Below are positions 37,517 through 49,068 of a DNA stretch of 64,000 bases, piece after piece. The translations under genes and the position numbers were made by a program. The notes below the pieces were generated by a model. It saw nothing but the letters and a program-made list of their open reading frames with translations, was not told the origin of the DNA and did no database searches. This stretch comes from Metabacillus lacus. Its GTDB lineage: Bacteria; Bacillota; Bacilli; Bacillales; Bacillaceae. How positions within the stretch are numbered: position 1 is the first letter of the stretch; every line of letters begins with the position of its first letter. The DNA is taken from contig NZ_WKKI01000005.1 of NCBI RefSeq assembly GCF_009674805.1, forward strand, positions 83,909-147,908. The letters are read 5' to 3'.

Positions 37517-38044
37517 TTATTCATTTAGTTCATCAGTTGTCTTGAAAATTCTTGAATATACATCTTTGATGTTATCCGTAGTTTTCTTTCCATTATACAA
37601 ACCGTATTTCCAACTTAATTTTTGCGAATTAAGAGCGCCAACCGCATAAACATCGCCATCGCCAGCAGACCAACTCCAATTCTCATCGTACTTTATTTCC
37701 TTCACAGCAAAAGGAATAAAATTTTTAGCAGAAATAAAAAAGAATGGAATTGTTGAATTGGAATAAACATCTGCATATTGGCTTTCAGAAGCCTCTGCAA
37801 GATGATCCTCCTCAATAAAGACTGCATCATAAGACATCAGTTCATCACTAGCCATTTCATCGAATGAAAACTCCGTAAATCTTACTTGTTCCTCTTTGAC
37901 TTTTGGCGGTTCTCCGACCACTGCAATTCTCAAAGAATTTCCTTCATAAGCCTCGAAATCAGGGCTAGAAGTACAAGCCGTTAGAGCTACTGTTAGAATT
38001 AATAAGATAAAACATAAATACCTGTTTCTATTTAATCTTTTCAT
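37517..38044 (-). CDS. Hypothetical lipoprotein
   Basis: A 175-aa exported protein with a lipobox (LILTVALTACTSS). The mature part is acidic and contains VGEPPKVKEEQVRF and SYDAVFIEEDHLAEAS, hinting at a periplasmic-binding-like alpha/beta fold, but I do not recognise a family. The start ATG at 38044 follows GGGGGAT. Stands alone. Confidence 0.75.
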   Translation of the reverse strand: MKRLNRNRYLCFILLILTVALTACTSSPDFEAYEGNSLRIAVVGEPPKVKEEQVRFTEFSFDEMASDELMSYDAVFIEEDHLAEASESQYADVYSNSTIPFFFISAKNFIPFAVKEIKYDENWSWSAGDGDVYAVGALNSQKLSWKYGLYNGKKTTDNIKDVYSRIFKTTDELNE

Positions 38045-38398
38045 ATGCATCCCCCATTAACATATTTTAACATAATTTTCTAATTACCTTGTTAAATACA
38101 TTATTAAGGAGCAGATTACTCGACTTATTGCATACATAAAACTGCTTTTTTGAAATGTCTCATCGTTGAGCAGGTGTACTGCCGGGCCTTTTGGCTTTTA
38201 AGCTAAAAAAAATTGTAATAAGTCCGGAGTATACTGAGGAGTGCCATTTGAGCGAACTTGAAATTGAAATTAGAATTAAAGTAATTTTTCCACCGCCACG
38301 AGCTGTCGTCTTACTGGAATAGATAACCTCCTGCGGATTCGCTGGATGAAAATATTCTTAGGCATGGTTTCTTCCAGAAGATAGACAAACTGACCCTC
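38045..38398. other. Intergenic stretch without recognised gene
   Basis: No supported gene. It precedes the tandem block of repeat family B. Confidence 0.4.
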
Positions 38399-38760
38399 TT
38401 TGTTATACTATCTCGCCTTTTTCACCAGATAGTAGAACAAAAACACTCTCTTTGTTCTACTATCTTCTAGACGCTATAACAAAACACCTCTCTTTGTTCT
38501 ACTATCTCGCCTTTTTCGCCAGATAGTAGAACAAAAACACTCTGTTTGTTCTACTATCTTCCAGATGCTATAACAAAACACCTCTCTTTGTTCTACTATC
38601 TCGCAGAAGCTAGAACAAAAACCCCCTCTTTGTCCTACTATCCCGCAAATACTATAACAAACCCACCTTCATTCATCATAAGGTTCCACATGTCCTGCCA
38701 TACAGCAGCACAAACCCACCCCTCTTTGTCCTACTATCCCGCAAATGCTATAACAAACAG
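38399..38760. repeat. Repeat family B, block 1 (tandem inverted-repeat units)
   Basis: Units beginning TTTGTTCTACTATC start at 38399, 38451, 38493, 38545, 38587, 38629 and 38725 (spacing 52, 42, 52, 42, 42, 96). Most units end with the reverse complement (GATAGTAGAACAAA or GCTATAACAAA), so each is an imperfect hairpin. Separators (CACCTCTC, CACTCTC) are short and repeated, not unique. Confidence 0.85.
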
Positions 38761-38825
38761 CCTTCAATCATCATAAGATCCCGCCTCCCCCCATACAGGA
38801 GCACATAAACCCAGCACACTCCCCC

Positions 38826-38855
38826 TAAAAAAACCCGCCGCAGCAAGCGGCAGGG
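38826..38855 (-). terminator. Terminator of the alpha-galactosidase gene
   Basis: CCCTGCCGCTTGCTGCGGCGGG followed by TTTTTTT on the minus strand. Confidence 0.9.
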
Positions 38856-38866
38856 CCTTTTCATTA

Positions 38867-41095
38867 TTATTTTGCTTTCAGCTTAAAAATCGCAGAGCGG
38901 AAATCCCCCTGCTTTCCTTGATAGTGAGGGTCGGCACCTGAGTTTTCGTTTTGCAGGAAGATGCCATAGTGCATCAGCTCATCGCCATAGAAGGTTCCTT
39001 CTCTTCCGCTGATCGTATATTGGAGATCAGCATGCAGGCCTTTCAGCTGAAGTTTTTTGAAGCCGGGGTTTGGCCTGGCAAGGACTTGATAGAATCCTGC
39101 CAGCGCTTCCTTTTGGTCGTTTGATACTACCATCCAGGCTGTTTCGTTGTAATCTCCTTGGAATGGGCTTTTCAGGCGGTAAAATGTGCCGTATTGGAGC
39201 AGACTGCGGTTTTCCTTATAGTAACTGATTTGATTTCGCACTTCTTCCTTTTCCTGTTCAGTCATTTCAGTGACGTCCAGTTCATAGCCGAAGACACCAA
39301 ATATGGCTGCGTCTCCTCTGTTTTGGAGGCTTGTCCATCTTTTCACCTGATGGTTGGGCACCGCTGATACATGGGCGCCGATGCTGCTGAGCGGGTACAC
39401 CATACTGGATCCGTATTGAATTTTCAACCTTTCCACTGCGTCTGTATTATCGCTTGTCCATGCCTGCGGTGCGTAATAGAGCATTCCGGGATCGAATCTG
39501 CTTCCTCCGCTTGCACAAGATTCAAAGAGCACATCAGGGAACGCCGTGGTCAGCCTTTCATATAAATCATAAACTCCCAATATATATCTGTGCGCTACTT
39601 CACTTTGCCTTTCAGCAGGCAGCTTCTCAGATCCAATTTCGGTCATATATCTATTCATATCCCATTTGACATAAGAGATTGGAGCATCTTTCAGGATAGC
39701 TGCCATTTTTTCATAAATAAAATTGACAACGTCACTTCTGGAGTAATCCAGCACATATTGATTTCGGCCGTGTGATCTTGCTCTTTCCGGAACGTGGATA
39801 ATCCAGTCAGGATGCTTTTCGTACAGGTCGCTGATTTTGGATACCATTTCAGGCTCAAACCAAAGTCCGAATTGCAGTCCTAGTTCAGTAACCTTTTCCG
39901 CCAGTCCCTTCACGCCATTTGGAAGCTTTCGTTTGTCTGCAAACCAGTCTCCTAATGATGTATGATCATCATCCCGTTTTCCGAACCAGCCGTCATCCAG
40001 GACAAACAGCTCTATACCGAGTTTTTTAGCTTCCACTGCCATCTCGACAATCTTTTCTTCATAAAAATCGAAGTAGGTACCTTCCCAGTTGTTGATTAAC
40101 ACAGGTCTTTCTTTATCTCTCCAATGACCTCTGGCCAGCCTCTGCTGATACAGGCGGTGATATGCCGAGCTCATACCATTCAGTCCTTGGTCGGAATAGA
40201 CCATCACAGCTTCAGGAGTTTGAAAGGTCTCTCCCTCCTCAAGAAGCCATGAAAAATCAAAGGGGTTGATCCCTAAGCTCACCCTTGGCACCTGATAGTG
40301 ATCCACCTCTGTCTGGGCAAGGAAATTCCCGCTGTACACCAGGCTGAAGCCGTATACTTCTCCTTCATGTTCCGTTGCTGCCGGTCTTTTCAGGGCAAGA
40401 AACGGATTTTGCTGGCTGCTGCTTGTGCCCCTTGTGCTGGTGATGCTTTGAATGCCGGGACGCAGCGGGCTGGTGTATAAGTGGCGCTCTCTTGACCATG
40501 ATCCTGACAGCTGCAGCATCTCAAAATCTGCATCAAATAAATCGACTGACATGCTCAGCGCCCGTGTGAGCTTTAGAGAACTGCTGCTGCAATTCGTAAA
40601 GCGTGCATTTCTCGCTATAGCAGGATGGTCGCGGAAAACTGTATATGAAAGAATCAATTCTGCCCTAATGACTGAATCATAGAGGATGATTTCAAGGGTT
40701 TCCGCTTCTTCTGCTCCTTCTGTATAAGTGGCCGGAAGTCCCTTCAGTCGAGGTTTTCCAGAAGTAATGCTGTGGCTTTTATATCGGAAATCCGTTATTC
40801 TGCTTCCATTTTCCTGAGAAATCTGAAAGGCAGGCTCTCTGTAATCGGTTGTTCCGTAGGATGGATATTCCTGCTTCAGGTAATCAAGAGAGAATTCCCC
40901 GTCTCCTTCATACACACAGGAAGTTGCTGCTTTCTGCTGAGTCCGGAACATATGTGTAAAAGACTCTCTGTGCCGGATTTCTTTACCAAAATACAGGTGG
41001 CCAAGCTGTTCATTTTTCATAATTGTAAAGATATAGCTGACACCTTTTGACTGTAAATGAAATTCTCTTGTTAGCTTGTTATAGTAAATTGCCAT
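38867..41095 (-). CDS. Alpha-galactosidase, GH36
   Basis: A 742-aa retaining alpha-galactosidase acting on melibiose, raffinose and similar sugars. YVKWDMNRYMTE holds the nucleophile Asp479 and SDNTDAVERLK the acid/base Asp549, nearly the positions in Geobacillus AgaA. SCASGGSRFD and FVLDDGWFG are further family motifs. No signal peptide, so it is intracellular. The gene follows its LacI-type repressor by 18 nt with GGGGGAAA as ribosome binding site. No dedicated transporter is encoded nearby. Confidence 0.93.
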   Translation of the reverse strand: MAIYYNKLTREFHLQSKGVSYIFTIMKNEQLGHLYFGKEIRHRESFTHMFRTQQKAATSCVYEGDGEFSLDYLKQEYPSYGTTDYREPAFQISQENGSRITDFRYKSHSITSGKPRLKGLPATYTEGAEEAETLEIILYDSVIRAELILSYTVFRDHPAIARNARFTNCSSSSLKLTRALSMSVDLFDADFEMLQLSGSWSRERHLYTSPLRPGIQSITSTRGTSSSQQNPFLALKRPAATEHEGEVYGFSLVYSGNFLAQTEVDHYQVPRVSLGINPFDFSWLLEEGETFQTPEAVMVYSDQGLNGMSSAYHRLYQQRLARGHWRDKERPVLINNWEGTYFDFYEEKIVEMAVEAKKLGIELFVLDDGWFGKRDDDHTSLGDWFADKRKLPNGVKGLAEKVTELGLQFGLWFEPEMVSKISDLYEKHPDWIIHVPERARSHGRNQYVLDYSRSDVVNFIYEKMAAILKDAPISYVKWDMNRYMTEIGSEKLPAERQSEVAHRYILGVYDLYERLTTAFPDVLFESCASGGSRFDPGMLYYAPQAWTSDNTDAVERLKIQYGSSMVYPLSSIGAHVSAVPNHQVKRWTSLQNRGDAAIFGVFGYELDVTEMTEQEKEEVRNQISYYKENRSLLQYGTFYRLKSPFQGDYNETAWMVVSNDQKEALAGFYQVLARPNPGFKKLQLKGLHADLQYTISGREGTFYGDELMHYGIFLQNENSGADPHYQGKQGDFRSAIFKLKAK

Positions 41096-41113
41096 TGTGT
41101 TTCCCCCATTTCA

Positions 41114-42215
<1,102 letters not shown>

Positions 42216-42294
42216 ATAAAACGGAATTCATTTTCATTCATAATTTTTCCTTCTACAAGGCAGATTAAGAAGAGGTGTTGTGAGGGGTGATCAG

Positions 42295-43017
42295 ATGGAA
42301 AAGTGGGATTATGGATTGAATATAGGATTTTTGCTGATTTTAATGGGGGTACATATTCTTTCCAAATACCTCAAAATAATGGAACGGAAAACATTGAGCA
42401 TTCTTTTGTCCATCGCAAGCGGCGTGTCTGTATCATATATATTCATTCACCTGCTGCCCAAGTTAAATGAGTATCAGGAAATTGCAGAACCGGCTTTTGG
42501 GTTTATTGAAAATACGACCTATTATTTCGCAATGGTCGGCCTTGTATTTTTTTATGGCTTGGAAAGAAAGGTCTGGCATTTAAAAGATAGAAGCAAGCGG
42601 TTGAGCAAAAATAGTATCTTTTGGATACATCTTATTTCCTTTACTATATATAACTTTTTGATCGGATATTTGCTGATGAAAGGGAACAAGGAAGAATTTA
42701 TGGATATGCTATTGTACATGATAGCTGTCGGTGTTCATTTTATTTCGGTCAACCATGGTCTTCACGACATCAGCACGCGCCAGTATGACAAGGTTGGACG
42801 CTGGATTCTCTCCATTTCCGTTTTTTCCGGCTGGCTTTACGGTAACTTTTCATCGCTGAATGAAGAGGTAATCGGTATACTGTTTGGATTTCTCTCTGGA
42901 AGCATCGTTCTTAATTTGCTAAAAGAAGAGCTTCCTGAAGGAAAAGACCGGAACTTCTGGGCTTTCGCTCTGGGAATTGTGCTCTATTCCATCTTATTAT
43001 TTCTATTAAGAAGCTGA
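42295..43017 (+). CDS. ZIP-like integral membrane protein
   Basis: A 240-aa protein with about seven or eight membrane segments. The arrangement SGVSVSYIFIHLLPKL, HFISVNHGLHD and FGFLSGSIVLNLLKEELPEGKDR recalls ZIP metal transporters, but the canonical HNxxDG and EExxHE metal motifs are not intact. Metal transport is therefore uncertain. The start at 42295 follows GAGGGGTGA. It is divergent from the lacI-GH36 operon and shares its control region. Confidence 0.65.
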   Translation: MEKWDYGLNIGFLLILMGVHILSKYLKIMERKTLSILLSIASGVSVSYIFIHLLPKLNEYQEIAEPAFGFIENTTYYFAMVGLVFFYGLERKVWHLKDRSKRLSKNSIFWIHLISFTIYNFLIGYLLMKGNKEEFMDMLLYMIAVGVHFISVNHGLHDISTRQYDKVGRWILSISVFSGWLYGNFSSLNEEVIGILFGFLSGSIVLNLLKEELPEGKDRNFWAFALGIVLYSILLFLLRS

Positions 43018-43021
43018 TTAG

Positions 43022-43081
43022 TTGCTTTTTTCTCTGATTGTTTATATAATTTGGTTCGAAATAAAGATACTTTATTTCGAA
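43022..43081 (+). promoter_or_regulatory. azoR promoter with perfect 27-bp palindrome
   Basis: TTGCTT (43022-43027), 17 bp, TATAAT (43045-43050). TTCGAAATAAAG (43055-43066), ATA, and CTTTATTTCGAA (43070-43081) form a perfect inverted repeat right at the inferred transcription start: a strong repressor operator. The repressor is not encoded beside it; MhqR/YodB-like regulators of azoreductases are candidates. Confidence 0.8.
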
Positions 43082-43110
43082 GCATTAGTACAGAAGGGAA
43101 TTTTGACAAC

Positions 43111-43746
43111 ATGGCAAAGATTTTATACATTACCGCTCATCCTCATGATGAGTCCAACTCTTTCAGCATCGCTGCTGGAACTGCTTTTATCAAGGAGTAC
43201 AAACAGCTTAACAAAGAAGACGAAGTTATTCACATCGATCTTTACAAGGAGCATATTCCTCAGATTGATGCTGATGTATTCAGCGGCTGGGGGAAGCTTA
43301 GAAGCGGCACTGCATTTGAGGAGCTTTCTCAAGAGGAACAGAATAAAGTTTCCCGCTTAGGTGCTCTTTCTGACCAATTTGCTGAAGCAGACAAATTTGT
43401 TTTTGTAACTCCATTGTGGAATTTTTCTTTTCCTCCAGTGATGAAAGCTTATCTTGATTCAGTTGCTGTTGCAGGGAAAGCATTCAAATATACTGAAAGC
43501 GGAGCTGTCGGTTTGTTAACGGATAAAAAAGCGCTGCATATTCAGGCTCGCGGCGGCATCTATTCTGAAGGTCCTGCTGCCGAGATGGAAATGGGCCACC
43601 GTTACCTGCAAGTGATGATGAACTTCTTCGGTGTTCCTTCATTGGAGGGATTGTTTATTGAAGGCCATGCAGCACAGCCTGAAAAAGCGGAAGAAATTAA
43701 GAAAAACGGCATTGCCCGCGCTAAGGATCTGGCACATAATTTCTAA
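43111..43746 (+). CDS. azoR: FMN-dependent NADH-azoreductase
   Basis: A 211-aa flavodoxin-fold enzyme of the AzoR family that reduces quinones and azo compounds. Visible motifs are [12 protein letters not shown] (FMN phosphate loop), [19 protein letters not shown] and [15 protein letters not shown] at 43111 gives the usual family length; a longer frame from 43051 would run through the palindromic operator. Its terminator lies in the convergent neighbour's coding end. Confidence 0.93.
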   Translation: MAKILYITAHPHDESNSFSIAAGTAFIKEYKQLNKEDEVIHIDLYKEHIPQIDADVFSGWGKLRSGTAFEELSQEEQNKVSRLGALSDQFAEADKFVFVTPLWNFSFPPVMKAYLDSVAVAGKAFKYTESGAVGLLTDKKALHIQARGGIYSEGPAAEMEMGHRYLQVMMNFFGVPSLEGLFIEGHAAQPEKAEEIKKNGIARAKDLAHNF

Positions 43747-44398
43747 AAAAATGAATCCCATGCCTCTCAGCACTTACTGAAGGCAGGGATTTTTTTTGTT
43801 TTCTCGCTTCTTTCTCCAAAAGCTTTATAAAGTCCTCATAAGCACCTGCTGTCTGAAAAATCGTTCCTATTGACTGCAGCCATGCACCTGGAATATAAAA
43901 TATCAGCCCAGCAGCAGCAGTGTCTGTCCTTACATCAATGAGTCCGCCTATTGCTTCAATGATATTCCCCAACCCTTGAATTTCGTTTCCGATCGTTTTT
44001 TTCAGGTTGCTGATTCTGCCAAGGGCAGTGACCCCTGACCCCAGTGCCTGCAGTGAATTTCCAAGAATGCCTATTCTAATTCCTTCCTCTTCCTCATTCA
44101 GAAACAACGAGATTCCTTCTCCTGCTGCGCCTGTAAACGCTCCTCCAGCCTGTATGGAGCTTCCAAGCTTGGAATAGAAATCTTCTGTTTCAACTTCAGC
44201 CAAAATGGTATTTCCAATTCCCTGCAGCGTATTGCCTGCTATGATTAAACTTCCATTTTGCAATTCATTATTTATAAAAGCCTGTCTGGTATAGCCAACT
44301 GCAGCTGTTGTAGCTCCAGTTGCTTCAATCACGTTGCCGATTAAATCATAATATTCAAGAATGATTTTGTTCATGTTAGCACCAACTGACCTAAACAA
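43721..44398 (-). CDS. DUF6944-like repetitive protein
   Basis: A protein of up to 225 aa made of about six imperfect ~25-30-residue repeats such as [33 protein letters not shown] and [11 protein letters not shown]. It resembles the DUF6944 repetitive family of Bacillus; function unknown. The start is uncertain: TTG 44398, or ATG 44374 in weak context. Its last ~15 codons are formed from the azoR terminator and the 3' end of azoR on the other strand (26-nt overlap), so the C-terminus may be recently extended. Confidence 0.7.
   Translation of the reverse strand: MFRSVGANMNKIILEYYDLIGNVIEATGATTAAVGYTRQAFINNELQNGSLIIAGNTLQGIGNTILAEVETEDFYSKLGSSIQAGGAFTGAAGEGISLFLNEEEEGIRIGILGNSLQALGSGVTALGRISNLKKTIGNEIQGLGNIIEAIGGLIDVRTDTAAAGLIFYIPGAWLQSIGTIFQTAGAYEDFIKLLEKEARKQKKSLPSVSAERHGIHFFRNYVPDP
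43754..43797 (+). terminator. Terminator of azoR
   Basis: AATCCCATGCCT and AGGCAGGGATT pair and TTTTTTT follows, 8 nt after azoR. It lies inside the 3' end of the convergent DUF6944-like frame. Confidence 0.8.
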
Positions 44399-44436
44399 TC
44401 CTTAAGATAGACTATTCAAAGTGGGAAGCTCCTGCG

Positions 44437-45849
44437 CTATAAATATCTCCTGTGAACGCCCTTTCCGTCGTAGCTGAAAAGAACTTCTTTTCCTTCCAGT
44501 ACACTTTCCATATGGACCGCTCTGCCCCAAAGCTGATACAAATAAGGCAGCACTTTTTCCAGATATCTCAAATCCAGCTCTATTCCTTCATACCAGTGTT
44601 TTAAATATAATTCATAATTCTTAGAATAGTCCCCATCGGTCACCGTGATATAAGGAAAGCCTCCGTTCACTCTCATATTGATCAGCTGATCGCGAACATT
44701 TTCCCATTCTTTGTCAACAACCTTATAATCCCTGCCCTGCTTTTGGAAAAGATACATATCTTCCCGAAGGACAAGATCTTTTGTTAAGTAATTTCTGATA
44801 AAAGAAATATCTGACTCTACTTCCCTGACCTCAAACATCTTCTCTCTCCCGCTTCCAGCAGTTGTACCGAATTCCTTCATTTCATCAGTCGGGTTATCAT
44901 ATCTTTCCTCAATATCTTCAAATATTTTCAGACCCAGATAATAGGGGTTAATGCCGGTTTTAGAAGGCTGAACAACGCCGGAATTCAGCTTTGCATATTC
45001 AATTGACTCCTCTGTTGTCAGGTCCAGCTCTCTCATGATTCGCTGATGCCAGTAAGAAGCCCAGCCTTCGTTCATGATCTTTGTTTCCAGTTGTGGCCAG
45101 AAATAGAGCATTTCTTCCCTCATCATAGTGAGGATGTCTCTTTGCCAGTCTTCAAGCTCTCTGCTGTGTTCTTCTATGAAAAGCAGAATATCCTTTTCAG
45201 GTGCAGGAGGAAATTTTTTCTTCTTTTTTGCAGAAGAAGCTTCTGGCTTTTTCTCGTCTATTCCCCACAAATCATCATAAGGAGTTGCCTTTTTGGTCAG
45301 CTTTTTCTCATCTTCTTCATCTTCTACGCTCCATGACAGCTTTGGCCTTACTAAAGAGGGATCAATATGTTCTTGAACAGCAAGGATTGCGTCCAAAAAT
45401 GATTCAACTTCCTGCCTGCCGTGCAGTACTTCATATTCTTTTACACGCTGCGCGGTTGCAGCCATGCTCTCTACCATATCGCGCTTTGTATTCTGAAAAC
45501 GGCTGTTGTTTTTGAAAAAATCACAATGAGCAAGTACATGAGCAACAATCAGTTTGTTTTGCACAAGTGAGTTGGAATCAAGCAGGAATGCATAGCAGGG
45601 ATCTGAGTTGATGACCAGCTCATAAATTTTGCTGAGACCGAGGTCATACTGCAGCTTCATCTTGTGAAACTGCTTTCCAAAGCTCCAATGTGAAAATCTG
45701 GTCGGCATCCCATAAGCTCCAAACGTGTAGATAATATCAGCAGGACAGATTTCATATCTCATCGGGTAAAAATCGAGCCCGAATCCTTCAGCTATTTCAG
45801 TAATTTCCGAAATGGCATATTCCAGTGCTTTTTGATCGCTTTCTTTCAC
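44437..45849 (-). CDS. spoVR: SpoVR family protein
   Basis: A 470-aa protein homologous along its length to B. subtilis SpoVR (468 aa), needed for proper spore cortex formation, biochemical activity unknown. Diagnostic segments are the N-terminal [33 protein letters not shown] region, [13 protein letters not shown] and INPYYLG. It lies near nsrR, as in B. subtilis. The Glu-rich 200-225 region ([14 protein letters not shown]) is a variable linker. Confidence 0.93.
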   Translation of the reverse strand: MKESDQKALEYAISEITEIAEGFGLDFYPMRYEICPADIIYTFGAYGMPTRFSHWSFGKQFHKMKLQYDLGLSKIYELVINSDPCYAFLLDSNSLVQNKLIVAHVLAHCDFFKNNSRFQNTKRDMVESMAATAQRVKEYEVLHGRQEVESFLDAILAVQEHIDPSLVRPKLSWSVEDEEDEKKLTKKATPYDDLWGIDEKKPEASSAKKKKKFPPAPEKDILLFIEEHSRELEDWQRDILTMMREEMLYFWPQLETKIMNEGWASYWHQRIMRELDLTTEESIEYAKLNSGVVQPSKTGINPYYLGLKIFEDIEERYDNPTDEMKEFGTTAGSGREKMFEVREVESDISFIRNYLTKDLVLREDMYLFQKQGRDYKVVDKEWENVRDQLINMRVNGGFPYITVTDGDYSKNYELYLKHWYEGIELDLRYLEKVLPYLYQLWGRAVHMESVLEGKEVLFSYDGKGVHRRYL

Positions 45850-46028
45850 TGAACTCCCTCCTCTTTTCCCTTATCTCAATGTATGAGAACAAACCTGAAA
45901 AGATGAAAATTTAAAGGGATGAGCAAGTGCTGCACGCCCAAAAATGAATATACTGACACATTTTCCAAAATGAACATTTTATCCCGGGTTTACTATGGTA
46001 AAATTGGATTATAGTGAGGTTATGTCTA

Positions 46029-46478
46029 ATGAGATTAACGAATTATACAGATTATTCTCTTCGTGTGCTGTTATATCTGGCACTAAAAGAGCAAAGTCAG
46101 CTGGCTAACATTAAGGAAATTGCCGACGCCTACAATATTTCAAAAAATCACTTAATGAAAGTTACATATGATTTGGGGAAAATGGAGTTAATCGAGACAA
46201 TCAGAGGCAGAAATGGCGGAATACGTTTAAAAAAAGCCCCTTCGGATATTAACATTGGAGCAGTTGTCAGAAAGACAGAGGATGACTTTAACCTGGTTGA
46301 GTGCTTTGATGCTGAGCGGAACTCCTGCATTGTCACACCTGCTTGCGGACTAAAGCATGTTTTTCATCAGGCACTGGCTGCCTATCTGAATGTTCTTGAT
46401 CAATACACCCTGAAGGATCTTGTAAAAAACAAAGAAACCCTCCAAATGCTTTTTCAAGTTAACAGGCCGCAGCTGTAG
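46029..46478 (+). CDS. nsrR: Nitric-oxide-sensing Rrf2-family repressor NsrR
   Basis: A 149-aa Rrf2-type regulator with a [4Fe-4S] cluster. Cys92, Cys100 and Cys106 match the B. subtilis NsrR ligands exactly, and Asp8 matches the fourth ligand. Recognition helix region NIKEIADAYNISKNHLMKV. It represses hmp and nitrate/nitrite respiration genes until NO damages the cluster. The ATG at 46029 follows GAGGT; an in-frame GTG at 46014 is less good. Divergent from spoVR. Confidence 0.94.
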   Translation: MRLTNYTDYSLRVLLYLALKEQSQLANIKEIADAYNISKNHLMKVTYDLGKMELIETIRGRNGGIRLKKAPSDINIGAVVRKTEDDFNLVECFDAERNSCIVTPACGLKHVFHQALAAYLNVLDQYTLKDLVKNKETLQMLFQVNRPQL

Positions 46479-46504
46479 CAGTATGTCAGGCTGCTTCTGC
46501 ACAA

Positions 46505-46540
46505 GCACAGAGAGCACCCTTCTCTCTGTGTTTTTATTTT
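46505..46540 (+). terminator. Terminator of nsrR
   Basis: CACAGAGAG and CTCTCTGTG pair around ACCCTT-type loop; TTTTTATTTTG follows. Confidence 0.85.
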
Positions 46541-46699
46541 GCATCAAAAAATGCCCTCTTCATATAATGCAGTACGTGTCCTTTCTTATACAGGGCAGAA
46601 GATACCACCGCTGCTAATACAGGATGTCCAAGTTTTGCACAGAAAAAAAAAGCACGCAGATGACCAAAATAAAGATAGCTCCTTAAAGGAGGAAGTGCA

Positions 46700-46939
46700 A
46701 TGGACAATGTTGATTATGATAAAGCTTTATATTATACGCATCGTTCACAGTGGGATAACCTTCTGATTTTGATGGTGCGTACAAAAGATGATTTTTTATC
46801 CAAAAAAATTGAGCAGTTTCTGCATGCATATAACTTCGAACATGATTATACAATTATTGAAAACAGCCTGTATTCCCTTTTAAGATACATTGATCACGCG
46901 GCTGATTCATCAGGACAGGAACTGGAAAGTTTCACTTGA
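46700..46939 (+). CDS. yhdB: YhdB-like protein
   Basis: A 79-aa soluble protein (MDNVDYDKALYYTHRSQWDN..) with two predicted helices and no cysteine. It matches the size and sequence of B. subtilis YhdB, function unknown, and occupies the same neighbourhood near nsrR and pgcA. Strong ribosome binding site AAAGGAGGAAGTGCA. The 240-nt gap to its right has no recognised gene. Confidence 0.8.
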   Translation: MDNVDYDKALYYTHRSQWDNLLILMVRTKDDFLSKKIEQFLHAYNFEHDYTIIENSLYSLLRYIDHAADSSGQELESFT

Positions 46940-47154
46940 TAAACATGCTGACTCGGTTAAAAACGGGGCCACTTTGGCCTTTGTTACATAGATATCTTCA
47001 TTATTTCTCTTTGCAGGGGCAGAATAGCTGGTAAAGAGCAGCTGTATTTTATGAAGTGCTGTACTTAGTACTAATATTCCAGAAATCAGAATTTTTATTG
47101 CTGTTTTTTCTAAGCTGGGATTCAGCTTTCAGGTGAAAGCAGATATTAACAGCA

Positions 47155-47185
47155 AAGAGGGACAGTGTCCCCCTGTCCCTCTTAC
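47155..47185 (-). terminator. Terminator of pgcA
   Basis: AAGAGGGACAG and CTGTCCCTCTT form a perfect 11-bp stem; TTTGCTGTT-type tract follows on the minus strand. It includes the pgcA end. Confidence 0.75.
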
Positions 47186-48918
47186 GTCATGATAATTGCA
47201 TTTACTTCTTCCATAACCGCTGCCGTTAGGTGCTCAAGCTTTGCCTTGCTTTCTTCAAGGGATGATCCTTGGATTGCAAAGTAAAACTTCACTTTCGGCT
47301 CAGTTCCCGAAGGTCTCAGGCAGAACCATGAGCCGTCCTCAAGGTAGTATTTCAAAACATTGGACTTTGGCAGGTCAATGCTTTCATTTTTGCCTTCTGC
47401 AACGATTGTTCTTTCGCTTTCACGGTAATCCTCAATCACAGTAACAGCTTGTCCAGCGATTTCCTTAGGAGGAGTGCTTCGGAACTGAGACAAAATTTCC
47501 TCAATTTGCTCTGCTCCTTCTTTTCCTTTTAATGTGAGCGATTTCAAGCCTTCTTTATAATAGCCGTATGTTTCAAAAACCTCCAGCAGGCCTTGATACA
47601 GCGTTTTCCCCTGCTTTTTGTAATATGCTGCAACTTCGGCAGATAAAAGTGCGGCTTGCACAGCGTCCTTATCCCTAGCAAAGTCACCAATCAAATAGCC
47701 ATAGCTTTCTTCATATCCGAATTGAAACGAGTATTGCCCTGTTTGCTCATATTCCTTGATTTTCTCACCAATAAATTTAAAACCAGTCAGTGTATCAATG
47801 GTTTCAAGATGATAAGCAGAAGCAATGGCACGTCCGATTTCAGAAGTAACAATTGTCTTAAGAACCACTCCGTTTTCCGGAAGAATGCCTTTGCTTTTCT
47901 TTTCTGAAAGAAGATATTGGAGCAGAAGTGCGCCGGTCTGGTTGCCTGTCAGCACAACATATTCACCCTGCTCATCCTTCACAGCAATACCTAGCCGGTC
48001 AGCGTCAGGATCTGTAGCAATCAAGAGATCAGCGTCAATTTTTTTACCTTCCCTGATGGCAAGCTCGAACGCAGCGTGCTCTTCAGGATTCGGTGAAGCG
48101 ACTGTTGAAAAATCCGGATCAGGAAGCTCCTGTTCAGCCACAACAGTCACGTTTTTAAAGCCCAGTGCTTTCAGGCCTTTTCGAACAGGTTTGTTTGCCG
48201 TTCCATGCAGCGGCGTAAAGACAATTTTCAAATCAGACTCAGCGGCCAGGTCAGGGTTAACTGAAATGCTTACCAGCTTTTCCGTATATTCCTGATCAAT
48301 TTCTTCCCCGATCATTTTGATCAGCCCTTGGGCCTTCAGCTCTTCCTCGTCTCTCACCTCTACCAGAAGTTCATCAGGAATGCCATTCACCTTTGCAATG
48401 ACTTCATCTGCAGCAGCAGGCGGCAGCTGTCCCCCATCTTCTCCATATACTTTATATCCGTTGTATTCAGGCGGATTATGACTGGCCGTTACAACGATGC
48501 CCGAAAAGGCATTCAGTCTGCGCACTGCAAAAGACAGCTCAGGTGTCGGCCTTAATTCTTCAAATACATATGTCTGGATGCCGTGAGAAGCAAGCGTTTT
48601 AGCAGCTTCCATTGCAAATTCGGGAGATTTATGGCGTGAATCATAGGCAATGGCCACACCCCTTTTCTTTGCTTCCTCTCCAAATCCTTCAATGTATAGT
48701 GCAAGCCCTTCAGATGCTTTGCGGACAGTATAGATGTTCATGCGGTTTGTTCCAGGACCGATCTCACCCCTCATTCCACCGGTGCCAAACTCAAGGTTTT
48801 TATAAAAAGAGTCCTCAAGCAGCTTATCATTCACTTCTGCAGCAGCCAGCTGCTCCAGTAGTTCTGTATGTAAATCTGTTTTCTTTTTCCAGCGCTCATA
48901 ATTTTGTTCCCAGACCAT
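47182..48918 (-). CDS. pgcA: Alpha-phosphoglucomutase
   Basis: A 578-aa alpha-D-phosphohexomutase interconverting glucose-6-P and glucose-1-P, feeding glycolipid anchor, teichoic acid and glycogen synthesis. The catalytic serine loop is [13 protein letters not shown], the metal loop DPDADRLG, and the sugar-specificity loop GYEESYGYL; the phosphate loop is [12 protein letters not shown]. Same length as B. subtilis PgcA (YhxB) and the same position beside glpD. Confidence 0.95.
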   Translation of the reverse strand: MVWEQNYERWKKKTDLHTELLEQLAAAEVNDKLLEDSFYKNLEFGTGGMRGEIGPGTNRMNIYTVRKASEGLALYIEGFGEEAKKRGVAIAYDSRHKSPEFAMEAAKTLASHGIQTYVFEELRPTPELSFAVRRLNAFSGIVVTASHNPPEYNGYKVYGEDGGQLPPAAADEVIAKVNGIPDELLVEVRDEEELKAQGLIKMIGEEIDQEYTEKLVSISVNPDLAAESDLKIVFTPLHGTANKPVRKGLKALGFKNVTVVAEQELPDPDFSTVASPNPEEHAAFELAIREGKKIDADLLIATDPDADRLGIAVKDEQGEYVVLTGNQTGALLLQYLLSEKKSKGILPENGVVLKTIVTSEIGRAIASAYHLETIDTLTGFKFIGEKIKEYEQTGQYSFQFGYEESYGYLIGDFARDKDAVQAALLSAEVAAYYKKQGKTLYQGLLEVFETYGYYKEGLKSLTLKGKEGAEQIEEILSQFRSTPPKEIAGQAVTVIEDYRESERTIVAEGKNESIDLPKSNVLKYYLEDGSWFCLRPSGTEPKVKFYFAIQGSSLEESKAKLEHLTAAVMEEVNAIIMT

Positions 48919-48997
48919 GCTTTCCCTCCTAAATTGTGACTATGTGTAATCTTTTCTATTTTTATGTAGAATTTCCTTCTTATTTTACCAAGAGAAT

Positions 48998-49028
48998 AGG
49001 GTTTTGCCTATAAGAGCAAAACCCCATT
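48998..49028 (-). terminator. Terminator of glpD
   Basis: GGGTTTTGC and GCAAAACCC stem, followed by TATTCTC on the minus strand; weak T tract, about 40 nt after glpD. Confidence 0.65.
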
Positions 49029-49068
49029 TTATCATTCAGCTGTTTTTCTTATAATCCATGCACCAGTA

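Noticed and set aside
38399..38760. Possible CRISPR array
   Set aside because: Regularly spaced repeats are present, but each unit is itself an inverted repeat, the intervals are short and repeated rather than unique, and no cas genes are near.
46539..46766. 75-codon plus-strand open frame
   Set aside because: It starts within the nsrR terminator, and overlaps yhdB, which has the better ribosome binding site.
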